From NCBI RefSeq assembly GCF_024198215.1, contig NZ_JAKCFA010000006.1, positions 248,001-312,000 of the forward strand: a stretch of DNA of 64,000 nucleotides, written 5' to 3'. Shown in pieces: positions 1 to 8,857 of this stretch. Each line of letters begins with the position of its first letter. Positions within the stretch are counted from its first letter, which is position 1. This DNA comes from Myxococcus qinghaiensis (lineage in GTDB: Bacteria > Myxococcota > Myxococcia > Myxococcales > Myxococcaceae). Both the position numbers and the translations under genes were made by a program. The notes below the pieces were generated by a model. It saw only the letters and a program-made list of their open reading frames with translations. It made no database searches and was not told the DNA's origin.

Positions 1-605
1 CGCTGGAGAGTGGAGAAATCAAGCGCGTGGGTGCCAGCCGGCCCATGCACGTGGACGTGCGGGTGGTGGCGGCGACGAACCTGGACCTGCTCGCGGCTGC
101 GCGCGAGGGCAAGTTCCGCGAGGACTTGTACTACCGCCTCTGCGTGATTCCGCTGCACCTGCCGCCCTTGCGCAGCCGCAAGAGTGATTTGTCCGCGCTG
201 GCCGAGCACTTCGTGAAGGTGTACGCGCCGCGAGGGCAGACGGTGAGCTTCTCGACGGCGGCGGTGGAGCGCCTGCGGGGGCACACGTGGCCGGGCAACA
301 TCCGCGAGCTGCGCAACGTGGTGCACCGGGCGCTGCTGTTCCGCAAGGGGCCGGTCATCGACGCGGCGGACCTGACGTTCGACCAGGAGATGAACAAGGA
401 GACCGGCATCGCGGTGCCGGAGCTGCCGCCTGGGATGACGTTGGAGCAGATGCTGGAGAAGCTGGAGCGGCAGATCGTCGAGGCCGCGCTGCGCCGGTAC
501 AACAACAACCGCGAGCGCGTGGCTCGCGAGCTGGGCGTGGCCCGCTCCACCCTGTTCAAGCGCCTGAAGGACTGGGGCCTGACGAAGCAGGACGAGCAGG
601 AGTAG
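1..605 (+). CDS. Sigma-54-dependent transcriptional activator, 3' part
   Basis: The reading frame enters from the left edge, so the N-terminus (sensor or receiver domain and most of the AAA+ module) is missing. Visible is the second half of the sigma-54 interaction ATPase, including the sensor region VVAATN and the conserved FREDLYYRL block, the WPGNIRELRN motif, and a C-terminal Fis-type helix-turn-helix (RERVARELGVARSTLFKRL) that would bind upstream enhancer sites. Such proteins activate RpoN-dependent promoters, of which myxobacteria have many. The gene ends 70 bases before a convergent gene, with a hairpin between them. The family call is secure; the signal it responds to cannot be seen. 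Confidence 0.93.
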   Translation, partial: LESGEIKRVGASRPMHVDVRVVAATNLDLLAAAREGKFREDLYYRLCVIPLHLPPLRSRKSDLSALAEHFVKVYAPRGQTVSFSTAAVERLRGHTWPGNIRELRNVVHRALLFRKGPVIDAADLTFDQEMNKETGIAVPELPPGMTLEQMLEKLERQIVEAALRRYNNNRERVARELGVARSTLFKRLKDWGLTKQDEQE

Positions 606-654
606 TCGCGGGCTGCCCGGCTTCGGGGTCGTTCAGGGGTGAATCGTTGGTGGA

Positions 655-674
655 GCCGCTCCAACTGGAGCGGC
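655..674. terminator. Hairpin between convergent genes
   Basis: An 8-bp perfect inverted repeat (GCCGCTCC / GGAGCGGC) with a 4-base loop AACT sits between the ends of two convergent genes. It lacks a clear U-tract, so it may be a bidirectional transcript end or a stability element rather than a classic intrinsic terminator. Confidence 0.5.
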
Positions 675-675
675 G

Positions 676-2898
676 TCAGGGCGCGCGCCCCGTGAGCCGG
701 GCCAGTTCGATGGAGACGGAGGCGGTCTGCCCGGGGGCCACGACGACAGTCGCCGTCCCCTGGGCGCCGCTGCTCGCGGTCACGACAATCCTCAGTCGCC
801 CTGCGGGGACATCGACCCACTCGAATTGGTCTCCCCTGAACTGCATTCCGTCCATGCCATCGGAGCGAAGTTCCTCGAAGTGCTCGGACCTGATGGTGAC
901 CTGGAGCGGCTCATCGGTCCTCCAGTCTCCCCTGACCGTCCCCCTCACTCTCGCCCCTTCCGTGAGACGAAGCGTCAGTCCGGTGTCGGGCCGGCTCAGA
1001 ATCACGGCACTCCGCCCTTCGCGAAGCGCCCTCACCTCGAACTCGCCATCCCCCGGGACATAAAGGGAGAACCGACCGAACGGATCCGCGACCCTTCGGG
1101 CCTCGAAGGCACTTCCACGAACCAGGATGGCGGCACCGGCAGCGGGAGCGCCCCCCGGCCCCACCACGACGCCGGCGAGGGCCCTCACCTGGTGCGGGAG
1201 CATGAGCGCCACCGTGGACTCACTCCCGGAGCGCACCGCTGCTTCGACAGAGGGGCCGAACGCGCCGTACTGGCCCGAGGGGTACGCACGGAGGAGGTAG
1301 GCCCCCTCTGTCACTTCCAGCGAGAAGGCACCTTGCTCATCCACGGGGACTTGAGCCAGCACCGCATTCCCGCCCTGGGAGGACGTGAGCCCCACCATGG
1401 CACTCCCGGGCCAGGCTCCATCCGCATCCCTGACTGTTCCAGAGACTCTTCCCGTGGAGCGCAGGGAGAGATCCCGGCGTGTCACCTTGCCTGGCTCGAT
1501 GGAGAACACGTCGCTGGAGAGAATGACACCCGTGGCGGAGCGAGTGGACACCTTGATGGTCCCTGCCGGAATGCGCCCCGTGGAGAACCTCCCCGCAGAG
1601 TCTGGCTGGATGATGATTGGCTCATCGGCACCAAGCCATCCCACCTCGATGCTGACTCCCGTGGCGCCGACACCTTCGACGGTGAGCAGCCGGCCCTCCA
1701 GCACTCCCATCCGGCGCAGTGCCAACACGGGGCGCGCCGTCTGTCCGGCGCTGACGGCAACCCGAATGGCCTCGTCCGTGAACCCCTCCGCCGTGGCGGA
1801 GAGGCGGTACTCGCCGGGAAGCAGGTCCTCGACCGAGAAGCGGCCCTCCGCGTTCGTCACGGACAGACTTGCCGCCGGCTGGATTCGGACACGCACTCCT
1901 TGCAAGGGAGTCCCGCTTTCGGCCTCCACGACCCGCACCTCCATCCGCCCTGGCCGGCCAAGCTGGATGATGGGGCAACGCGTGGTCCCTCCCACCTCCA
2001 CGACTTGCGGCTCATCGGCAACGCCCATCTGGCTTCCCAGGGCCGCGGTCAGCCGGTAGACCCCGGCTGGGAGTTCCAGGGAAAAGACCCCGTTGGCGTC
2101 GGTAACGTCCCCTCCGGCCCCCTCCGAGACCCGGACCGTCGCGCCCACGACCCGAACGCCCTTCGCGTCGACAACGCCGCCCTCGAGGAACCCGTGCGGA
2201 GCGAGCTCGAGTTCGAGTTCCGGGTGTGGCTCCCCTGCCAGCAGGACCACGCGAGTCTCCGGCTGGAAGGAGGGGGCCTGCGCGACGAGTTCGTAGGTGC
2301 CCTCGGCGAGGTCGCGAAACTCGAAGCGTCCCAGTGCATCGCTGGAGCCAGCGTGTCTGAGGTCTCGCTCAAGCTCGCGCGGAAATGCCGAGAGCACGCG
2401 CCGCAGCTCCAGGGATGCCATGGGGATGGGCTCCTGCGCACCCTTCCGGACCGTGCGTCCTCTCAAGACCCGCGCGGGCTTCAACGGAAGAGACAGGACC
2501 AGCGATTCCGTGGGCGGGCGGGTGAATTCGAGGTGGCTCGGCGCGAAGCCGGGTGCCGTGACGAAGACGAGGCAGTGACCGGCCGCTTCGGGCATGTCGA
2601 GACGACCGTCAGGGAGGGTGCTCCGCCTCGCGACCAGGCCCCAGGAAGAGACCGGGCCACGCCGGCAATAGAGGCTCACCTCGCAAGAGCCGGTGGGGCC
2701 GAGGACCTGGAGACGCAAGACAGGAGAAGGCTTCGCGGGAGACAGAGCTCGCGGCGGCGGGTTCTCCACCAGGGATGGCGCCTCATCGCGCGCGGCGGGC
2801 GGCGGCGGCTCCGGCTCGGAGTAGAGCCGATTCCCAATCAAGACCCCGACGCTGAACCCAACGATGAGGATGTACAGCAACCACCAACGATGTCGCAT
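676..2898 (-). CDS. Membrane-anchored carboxypeptidase-regulatory-like repeat protein
   Basis: A 740-residue protein with an N-terminal signal anchor (about residues 5-22) and a short Pro/Glu-rich linker, followed by about seven consecutive beta-sandwich modules of the carboxypeptidase D regulatory-like type. Each module shows the pattern G-x-x-x-G-x-V near its start, then D-x-x-G-x-F and G-x-Y/Y-x-L. These modules are structural or binding domains of cell-surface proteins and carry no catalysis themselves. The ATG at 2898 follows the stop of the AgmX-like gene by 14 bases, so the two are probably co-transcribed and act together at the envelope. No enzymatic domain is visible. The exact ligand or role is unknown. 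Confidence 0.8.
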   Translation of the reverse strand: MRHRWWLLYILIVGFSVGVLIGNRLYSEPEPPPPAARDEAPSLVENPPPRALSPAKPSPVLRLQVLGPTGSCEVSLYCRRGPVSSWGLVARRSTLPDGRLDMPEAAGHCLVFVTAPGFAPSHLEFTRPPTESLVLSLPLKPARVLRGRTVRKGAQEPIPMASLELRRVLSAFPRELERDLRHAGSSDALGRFEFRDLAEGTYELVAQAPSFQPETRVVLLAGEPHPELELELAPHGFLEGGVVDAKGVRVVGATVRVSEGAGGDVTDANGVFSLELPAGVYRLTAALGSQMGVADEPQVVEVGGTTRCPIIQLGRPGRMEVRVVEAESGTPLQGVRVRIQPAASLSVTNAEGRFSVEDLLPGEYRLSATAEGFTDEAIRVAVSAGQTARPVLALRRMGVLEGRLLTVEGVGATGVSIEVGWLGADEPIIIQPDSAGRFSTGRIPAGTIKVSTRSATGVILSSDVFSIEPGKVTRRDLSLRSTGRVSGTVRDADGAWPGSAMVGLTSSQGGNAVLAQVPVDEQGAFSLEVTEGAYLLRAYPSGQYGAFGPSVEAAVRSGSESTVALMLPHQVRALAGVVVGPGGAPAAGAAILVRGSAFEARRVADPFGRFSLYVPGDGEFEVRALREGRSAVILSRPDTGLTLRLTEGARVRGTVRGDWRTDEPLQVTIRSEHFEELRSDGMDGMQFRGDQFEWVDVPAGRLRIVVTASSGAQGTATVVVAPGQTASVSIELARLTGRAP

Positions 2899-2912
2899 GG
2901 TCGAGGGCTGGG

Positions 2913-3530
2913 TCAGAAGGTGATGGGGTACTCCAGGCGGAAACGAGGCCCCGGAGTGTCAGCGCCTCTCGCCTCGAACTCCCGCGATTCGAAGGCCTCT
3001 GCCACGCACCGAGCCGCCGCCTCGTCTGCGGCACCGTGCCGCTGGACCTTCGCCTCCCTGACGACGAGCAGGTCTTCTTGGGACTCGATGTGAAGGACCA
3101 GGACGGTACGCTCCGTGGGGTGGTGGATGCCCGCCTCGAGCATGCCCGCCAGGCATGTTCGCACCCGCTCACGCACCTGTCCGTCAATGCCCTCCTGGAG
3201 GTGGCGCATTGCCCTGGAACCCAGCTCGCGAGGGTCGGCAATAAGAGGGACGTCGTCCCATGCCGTGGTGGCCACGGCCCCTCCACTCACCGGCGTCTCT
3301 GGAGGTTCGGAGGCGCCGTTCCCTCCTGGCCGACTCCCAGTGGACGCTTCCGGAGCAGGCCTGGACTCCACCACGGCCCGCGTGGCACCCGCTTCGGGGC
3401 GCTGAGTCCCACGACGAGCGTCTTCGCGAGCGTTTGAGACCTGTGCGCCCGGCCGGGTCAGCATCACGCCGGCTGCGATGGAGATGAGAAACACGCCCAC
3501 CATCTGCAGGTACCTGCCCCAGGAATGCAC
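2913..3530 (-). CDS. AgmX/PglI C-terminal-domain-like protein
   Basis: A 205-residue protein starting at a GTG preceded by a good GGAGG ribosome binding site 8 bases away. Residues about 8-25 form one membrane anchor; a polar, low-complexity linker follows; the C-terminal ~90 residues look like the TonB-like domain found in AgmX/PglI-type myxobacterial proteins (conserved RxC of the first helix, an RC-V pair later, and a terminal LEYPITF strand). This domain class is typically periplasmic and linked to gliding-motility or envelope complexes, but this protein is not AgmX itself. It is the first gene of a two-gene unit with the carboxypeptidase-regulatory-like protein. Confidence 0.72.
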   Translation of the reverse strand: MHSWGRYLQMVGVFLISIAAGVMLTRPGAQVSNAREDARRGTQRPEAGATRAVVESRPAPEASTGSRPGGNGASEPPETPVSGGAVATTAWDDVPLIADPRELGSRAMRHLQEGIDGQVRERVRTCLAGMLEAGIHHPTERTVLVLHIESQEDLLVVREAKVQRHGAADEAAARCVAEAFESREFEARGADTPGPRFRLEYPITF

Positions 3531-3696
3531 GAGGTCTCCTCCTGTTTCCCGTCAAGCCACGAAGGCCAGCACCCAGGGAGGCCATTCGTGCAGTGGGACC
3601 GGCGTCTTGTATCTCCCACTCAACAGCTCCGACTTGAACCCATGGAGCTGTGACGGAGCAAGGTGAAGACCTTGGCGGCTGCGCCGGGACACGGCA

Positions 3697-4143
3697 TCAC
3701 CTGAAGGCAGTGAGCCCTCGCGCCTTCAGGGCCTTGAGGTACGCCATGGAGCGCATCTCCGGACAGCCCATTACCGCGGCCTGGAACTCGCGTGGCGGCG
3801 CGTACCCGTGCGCGTCGATGTAGTGCACGACCGACGTGGGAGCGACGAAGACGCGATCCGCACCAGGGACGAAGACGTTCGCGCCCCCGAATGACACCGT
3901 CATGTCGCGGTACACCAGCGTCCCCGGCCCACCCGAGAAACGGCACAGTGAGCACTCGTGCCGACCCGCGAACGCCACGGGCTGCCATGGATTCACGCAC
4001 AGCCGGACGAGCGCCTCGAAGAAGTCCTCACTCACCACGCCCTGCGTGAATGAGTGCCCTTCCTCAAGCCACCCCACCGACAGCAGGACGTCCTGCCCCG
4101 CTGGAAAATATGAACACGGGGCCAGGTCCGCGAAGTACGCCAT
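3697..4143 (-). CDS. Conserved small protein of DUF7919-like type
   Basis: A 148-residue soluble protein beginning MAYFADLAPCSYF. I choose the ATG at 4143 because a GAGG motif lies 5 bases upstream, rather than a longer form starting at 4179. It contains CSLCRFSGG around residues 65-73 and a region VFVAPTSVVHYIDAHGY. These features match a family of short hypothetical proteins common in myxobacteria and Xanthomonas that I recall as DUF7919. They are often encoded near toxin or contact-dependent loci, but no such neighbour exists here. Function unknown. Confidence 0.65.
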   Translation of the reverse strand: MAYFADLAPCSYFPAGQDVLLSVGWLEEGHSFTQGVVSEDFFEALVRLCVNPWQPVAFAGRHECSLCRFSGGPGTLVYRDMTVSFGGANVFVPGADRVFVAPTSVVHYIDAHGYAPPREFQAAVMGCPEMRSMAYLKALKARGLTAFR

Positions 4144-4360
4144 GTCAGCCTCATCGGAGCCAGGTAGCGCCCTGAACATCCAGTCCCAAGCGCGCTCCAG
4201 GCCCCCCTGAGCCTACCCACCTTCATGCCCTGAAGTACGAGTCGGGACCCCGCTCCGGACACCCCTGCGCCACCCACGACGCGCGGTGAAAAAATTCCGC
4301 CGTCGCGGGCGGATAGACCCTTTTCGCGGCCGGTTCGTTCCAAAGGAGGTCCCCGCTGGG

Positions 4361-4891
4361 GTGTCCAGGAGCCCACCCGTGATGCACGCCGCCGCCATCG
4401 ACCTCCCGCCTCTCACTCAGCTCTACAACGAGCACCGTGCCCGCGCTCTCGCCATCGCCCGCCGCATTGTCGGCGACGCGGACGATGCGGAGGACGTGGT
4501 GCAGGACGTCTTCGCCCGACTCGCCTGGAAGTCTCCCGGCTACGGCGGACGCGCTGCCTGGACCACGTGGCTCCACCGCGTCATGGTCAACAGCAGCATC
4601 AACTGGCTGCGCGCACGCAAGCGCCGCGAGCGCCTCAGCCTCGAACCCTCCGAACCCCTCACGCCCGAAGTCCAGGCCGCGGGCGCGGAGCTGCAACGCC
4701 ACTTCACCGACGCCATGCAGGAGATCAACGAGCAGCAACGTCAGGTCCTCCACCTGCGAGAGGTGCGCGGCCTCAGCTACCCCGAAATCGCCCGTCTGCT
4801 GCGCATCCCCGAAGGCACCGTGAAGAGCACCCTGCACCGCGCCCGGCAACGCACCTTCGGCCTCATGGAAGAGCGCGGCCAACACCCCTGA
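4361..4891 (+). CDS. ECF-type RNA polymerase sigma factor
   Basis: A 176-residue sigma-70 family protein with region 2 (DADDAEDVVQDVFARL, then a W-rich 2.4 segment) and region 4 (the helix-turn-helix ending in EGTVKSTLHRAR). Extracytoplasmic-function sigma factors direct RNA polymerase to stress or envelope promoters. The frame is open from 4286; a perfect AAAGGAGGT site (4342-4350) lies 10 bases before the GTG at 4361, while an ATG at 4382 has only a weaker AGGAG. Either start leaves both regions intact. No anti-sigma gene follows, because the next gene is convergent, so its control must come from elsewhere. Confidence 0.9.
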   Translation: MSRSPPVMHAAAIDLPPLTQLYNEHRARALAIARRIVGDADDAEDVVQDVFARLAWKSPGYGGRAAWTTWLHRVMVNSSINWLRARKRRERLSLEPSEPLTPEVQAAGAELQRHFTDAMQEINEQQRQVLHLREVRGLSYPEIARLLRIPEGTVKSTLHRARQRTFGLMEERGQHP

Positions 4892-4903
4892 GGCGCCCGG
4901 CGG

Positions 4904-5830
4904 CTACTCCAGCGCTCGGAGCTGGAGCTTCTCGCGAGCCTCCAGCCACGACGCGGGAATCGCCGCCCTGCCCGTCACGAGCACGACGATGCCGCCCACC
5001 ATGGCGCACGTCGTGTCCATGTCACCCCGCCCAGACACCGTGGACCACAGCGCGTCCTCGTAGTGCTCCAGGTGCCGCACCGCGCACCACACCACGAAGG
5101 GCACCGTGTCCTCCGACAGCACCCGGAAGCCACTGCCCAGTTCCTTCGCCGCCGCCGTCGGTGTCGTCTCCAACGACCAGCCCCGAGCCTTCTCCAGCCC
5201 GCGCCGCGTCGCTCCGTTCGGCGTGTACTCCAGCACCACGTCGAAGAGGTTCCGCGCGGGCCCACGCGCCGCCGCGTCCTGACAGGCCCACGCCGCCGCC
5301 ACCGCGACGGCCATGGCACCCGCCTGCCCGTCCGGATGGTAGTGCGTCACCTCCGCGGACAGCCGCGCCTCGTCCGCCGCGCGCCGCAAGTCGCCCGCGA
5401 AGTACGCCCCCAGCGGCGCCACGCGCATCGCCGCGCCGTTGCCCTTGGACCCCGTGCCGTCGAAGACCTGGGACGACGCGGGCAGCCAGTGCATCCCCAA
5501 ATGGATGCGCTCCAGGATATCCAGCGCCGTGCCGCCATAGCCCCGGTAGCGATTGGCGCGGTAGCGCTTGCCGAAGAGCTGCGCGAGCCGCTCCTGCTCC
5601 ACCTGTCCGTGCTCATCGAGCACCTGGACGACGGAGAGCGCCATCTCCGTGTCGTCCGTGTACGGCCACGGCGCGGAAGGCGGCCTGCGCGCCTCCACCT
5701 CTTGCGCCACCAGGCTCCGAGCCGCGAAGAACCGCTCCCCAAAACCATCCCCCACGGAGAGCCCCTCCAACGACAACAGGGCTCGCGACATCCGCTCCGC
5801 GTGGTCCGCCACTCTGACAGTCGAGGACAT
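4904..5830 (-). CDS. ADP-ribosylglycohydrolase family protein
   Basis: A 308-residue enzyme of the ADP-ribosyl-(dinitrogen reductase) hydrolase/ARH fold, which removes ADP-ribose from proteins or small molecules using two Mg ions. Metal-site motifs are visible: GLSVGDGFGE near the start, YTDDTEMAL around residue 57, and GDMDTTCAMVGGIV near residue 275. ATG 5830 is preferred; the frame extends to a TTG at 5866 but would add only an Arg-rich stretch. The gene converges on the ECF sigma gene. The physiological substrate is not evident. No ADP-ribosyltransferase gene is adjacent. Confidence 0.87.
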   Translation of the reverse strand: MSSTVRVADHAERMSRALLSLEGLSVGDGFGERFFAARSLVAQEVEARRPPSAPWPYTDDTEMALSVVQVLDEHGQVEQERLAQLFGKRYRANRYRGYGGTALDILERIHLGMHWLPASSQVFDGTGSKGNGAAMRVAPLGAYFAGDLRRAADEARLSAEVTHYHPDGQAGAMAVAVAAAWACQDAAARGPARNLFDVVLEYTPNGATRRGLEKARGWSLETTPTAAAKELGSGFRVLSEDTVPFVVWCAVRHLEHYEDALWSTVSGRGDMDTTCAMVGGIVVLVTGRAAIPASWLEAREKLQLRALE

Positions 5831-5880
5831 GGCGCCAGTCAACACCCGGCGCCGTCTTCGTGTCAAATAGACACTATCAA

Positions 5881-6540
5881 CTACTCATCACCCTTCGCGC
5901 CAACGAACTGGTCGCCCTTGTCCTTGAAGAGGACGTTGAAGTTGGTGAGCGAGCCGTAGACGCGGGTGATGTAGCTCTGCATCTCCACCTTCTCCGCGTC
6001 GGTCAGCTTCGGGTGCGCGTTGAGCTTCTGCTCGAGCACACGGAGCCTGTCGCGCACCATGACGACCTTGTGGAACAGGCTGTCGATGGGCAGGTCCTTG
6101 GCCTGAAGCTCCGGGTTGCCGGGCACCAGGCGCACCGTGCCGCCCTCCCACTTGCCCGCGAGCGGGGGCGAGTCGGTCAGGCCGGACGCCTCCCGGAAGA
6201 TGTCCATCAGCTCTTCACGCGTCATGTTCAACCCTTCCAGGTCCACGACTTCGTTGGGGTCCACCCGGCGGCGAATCACCACCGGGGCCACGCTGCGCGC
6301 GGTGCGCTCTCGCGCGGGAGAATGCGCCGCCGGGGCCACGGCCGTGCCTCGGGGCGCGTACTTGTCACAGATGGGGGCGGACGGCGGGAACATGCCCCGC
6401 GAGGACTGGAGCCGACACGGCCCCACCCAGCCCCGGCGCTCTTCCACCGAGTGAGGGCTCCACAGCTTGCAGTTGCCGCACACCTGCTCTTCCGGCCGGA
6501 AGGTGGGCAGGGGCGGAGCGGCGTCCGCCGGGTCTGTCAT
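5881..6540 (-). CDS. Hypothetical protein with N-terminal four-Cys cluster
   Basis: A 219-residue protein whose ATG overlaps the stop of the S46 peptidase gene (TGATG), so translation is probably coupled. The first 60 residues contain four cysteines spaced C-x2-C-x17-C-x15-C (C21, C24, C42, C58), resembling a zinc- or iron-sulfur-binding module such as the small high-potential-type clusters found in bacterial hypotheticals. The rest is alpha-helical and charged, with no recognised domain. No signal peptide is seen, so it is likely cytoplasmic. The role in relation to the secreted peptidase is unknown. Confidence 0.72.
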   Translation of the reverse strand: MTDPADAAPPLPTFRPEEQVCGNCKLWSPHSVEERRGWVGPCRLQSSRGMFPPSAPICDKYAPRGTAVAPAAHSPARERTARSVAPVVIRRRVDPNEVVDLEGLNMTREELMDIFREASGLTDSPPLAGKWEGGTVRLVPGNPELQAKDLPIDSLFHKVVMVRDRLRVLEQKLNAHPKLTDAEKVEMQSYITRVYGSLTNFNVLFKDKGDQFVGAKGDE

Positions 6541-8717
6541 CAGCGCGTCTCCCCCGCCACCGGCGGGCCCTTGCGCACGCCCAGCTCCCTCAAGAGCGTG
6601 TCCGCGTTCTCCACCTGGTCCAACATCCACAAGACATACCGCACGTCCACGTTGACGTTGCGGGCGACGTCCGGGTTGTAGCCGAAGTCGTTGGCCACAT
6701 TCTCCCAGACGCGGTCGAAGTTGACGCCCACCAGCTGCCCCTTGCCGTTCACCGTGGGACTGCCGGAGTTGCCGCCCGTCGTGTCCGCGTCCGCCAGGAA
6801 GTTCACCGGCACGTCCTTGAGCTTCTTGTCCGCCCACGCGCCATACCGCTTGGACTCGGCGACCTTCGCCACGCGCTCGGGCACGTCGAAGGGCTCCTCA
6901 CCCGTGTGCTTGTCCAGCATGCCCGTGAGCGTCGTCTGCGGCGTGTACACGGCCCCGTCGCGCGGTGAGTAGCCCTGCACCTTGGCGAACGTCACCCGCA
7001 GCGTCCCGTTCGCATCCGGCGCCACCGGCTTGCCCGCATGCGCCAGCACCGCCTTGCGCCAGTCCGGACGCAGCCGCAGCGACATGCCCTGGCGGCGGTC
7101 TCCCACGTCATCCAGCGCCTCCAGCTCCCGCGCCAGGTCCAGGCCGAACGCCAGCAGCGGGTCCTTGCGCGCCTCCAGCTGCGCCACCGTCTCCGTCGCC
7201 ATCTTCATGCGCTCGGCCAGCGTCAGCACCTGGGTGACGGCGTAGAGCGAGTCCACCTTCGCCGCGACGTCCTTCTCCACGAACACCTTGCCGAAGTGCT
7301 TGTCCACGGCGGCGATGCGCTCGTCCGCGCCCAGCGCCTGCGCGCGCTTCACGTAGGCGATGAGCAGCCGCTTCTCGGCCGGGACGAACACGTTCTTCTG
7401 CTCGCGCTCCAGGCGGTCCTTGATGCGCGCCTGCTCGCGCTCCATGTACTCCGGACGGCGCTCCAGGTCCGGCTTCGCGCGCTCCGCCGCCAGCCGCGAC
7501 AGCGTCACCGCCAGCGCCGGGCCCCGGGCCAGCCGAGGCGCCGCCCCGAGCAGGAACTCGCGCTCGAACACCTTCGTGTTGGCCTTCTGCTCGGCCAGCA
7601 GCGCGTCGCGGGCCGACAGGGCGCTCGCCCACTTCGCGCCGTTCTTTCCGGCCCAGGCGGCCACGTCCGCTTCGGCCTGGTGCTGCTTCTCCACCAGCTT
7701 GCCGCGCTTGAGTCCCGCGAGCTGCCCGCCCGCGTTCTTGTACACGTTGTGCAGGCCCTTGACGGTGGACGCGACGGCGATCTTGCCGGCCGGGTCCTTC
7801 TCCCCTTCCTCCTCCAGGATGCGGATGGCCTCGCCGAACACGTCGCGCATGCGCGGGTACAGCCGCGACTGGCGCTCCGCGAACTCCTCCGCGAGCAGCG
7901 CGCGGTAGGTGCGGCCCGGGTAGCCGAGCACCATCACGAAGTCGCCCGGCTTCACGCCCTCGGTGGCCAGCGGGAAGAAGAACTCCGCCTTGAAGGGCAC
8001 GTTCTTCTCGCTGTACGGCGCCGAGGAGCCGTCCGGCGCGCTGTACGCGCGGAGGATGGCGAAGTCACCGGTGTGGCGCGGCCACATCCAGTTGTCCTCC
8101 TCACCGCCGTACTCGCCCACCGCGCGCGGCGGCGCGTAGACGAGCCGCACGTCCACCAGCTCCACCGCGTCCACCAGCGTGTAGTTGACGCCGCCGTCGA
8201 ACGTGGACACCTGGCAGCGCGTGGCGGGGCGCTTCTCGCACTCGGCCACCAGCTCCTTCTGCTTGCGCTCGATGGCCTTGTAGCGGACCAGGTCGTCCGC
8301 GCCCTGAGGCACCGCGGCGAGCACCTGCGCCGTCACGTCCGTGAAGCTGCGCGGCACCTGCACCCGCGCGCCCTTGCCGGGCAGCTCTTCCTTGCGCTCC
8401 GAGGCGAGGAAGCCCTGGGTGATGAGGTCGCGCTGAGGCGTGCTGTGCTCCTGGATGACGCCGAAGGCACAGTGGTGGTTGGTGATGACCAGGCCCGTGG
8501 AGGAGATGAACGCGCCGGTGCACCCGCCCACGTTCACCGCGCCCGCGAGCAGGCCGGTGCCCCGCTTGGGGTCCCAGAGCTTCTTGGGAGAGACCTGGAG
8601 CCCCTGGGCGCGCAACCACGCCGGGTCCAGGTCCAGCACCTGCTGGGGGGTCCACTTTCCTTCCCCGGCCAGAGCCGGGGCAGCCACGAGCGAGAGCAGG
8701 AGGAGCGCTTTCTTCAT
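6540..8717 (-). CDS. S46 family dipeptidyl-peptidase (DPP7/DPP11 type)
   Basis: A 725-residue secreted serine exopeptidase that removes dipeptides from peptide N-termini. The signal peptide spans residues 1-17 (MKKALLLLSLVAAPALA), and GGAGG precedes the ATG by a good distance; the frame continues upstream but without a ribosome binding site. The catalytic His lies in NHHC, the Asp region in DNWMWPRHTGDF and the nucleophile Ser651 in GGNSGSP. Residue 669, eighteen after the serine, is Arg (FDR), the position that in DPP11 confers Asp/Glu specificity while DPP7 has Gly. It is the first gene of a pair with the Cys-cluster protein and fits extracellular protein feeding by a predator. Confidence 0.92.
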   Translation of the reverse strand: MKKALLLLSLVAAPALAGEGKWTPQQVLDLDPAWLRAQGLQVSPKKLWDPKRGTGLLAGAVNVGGCTGAFISSTGLVITNHHCAFGVIQEHSTPQRDLITQGFLASERKEELPGKGARVQVPRSFTDVTAQVLAAVPQGADDLVRYKAIERKQKELVAECEKRPATRCQVSTFDGGVNYTLVDAVELVDVRLVYAPPRAVGEYGGEEDNWMWPRHTGDFAILRAYSAPDGSSAPYSEKNVPFKAEFFFPLATEGVKPGDFVMVLGYPGRTYRALLAEEFAERQSRLYPRMRDVFGEAIRILEEEGEKDPAGKIAVASTVKGLHNVYKNAGGQLAGLKRGKLVEKQHQAEADVAAWAGKNGAKWASALSARDALLAEQKANTKVFEREFLLGAAPRLARGPALAVTLSRLAAERAKPDLERRPEYMEREQARIKDRLEREQKNVFVPAEKRLLIAYVKRAQALGADERIAAVDKHFGKVFVEKDVAAKVDSLYAVTQVLTLAERMKMATETVAQLEARKDPLLAFGLDLARELEALDDVGDRRQGMSLRLRPDWRKAVLAHAGKPVAPDANGTLRVTFAKVQGYSPRDGAVYTPQTTLTGMLDKHTGEEPFDVPERVAKVAESKRYGAWADKKLKDVPVNFLADADTTGGNSGSPTVNGKGQLVGVNFDRVWENVANDFGYNPDVARNVNVDVRYVLWMLDQVENADTLLRELGVRKGPPVAGETR

Positions 8718-8857
8718 GGAGTCCTCCCTACCCCGTCCGGCGCCCGCACGCGACTCCCACGGTGTGTCCGACGCTTCGCGGCATGCCAGGAGTTTCCCGG
8801 GAAGAGGGACCGAGCTTAAGTGTTGGGGTGTCTGATGGAGGGGAGGCCCTGAAAACG

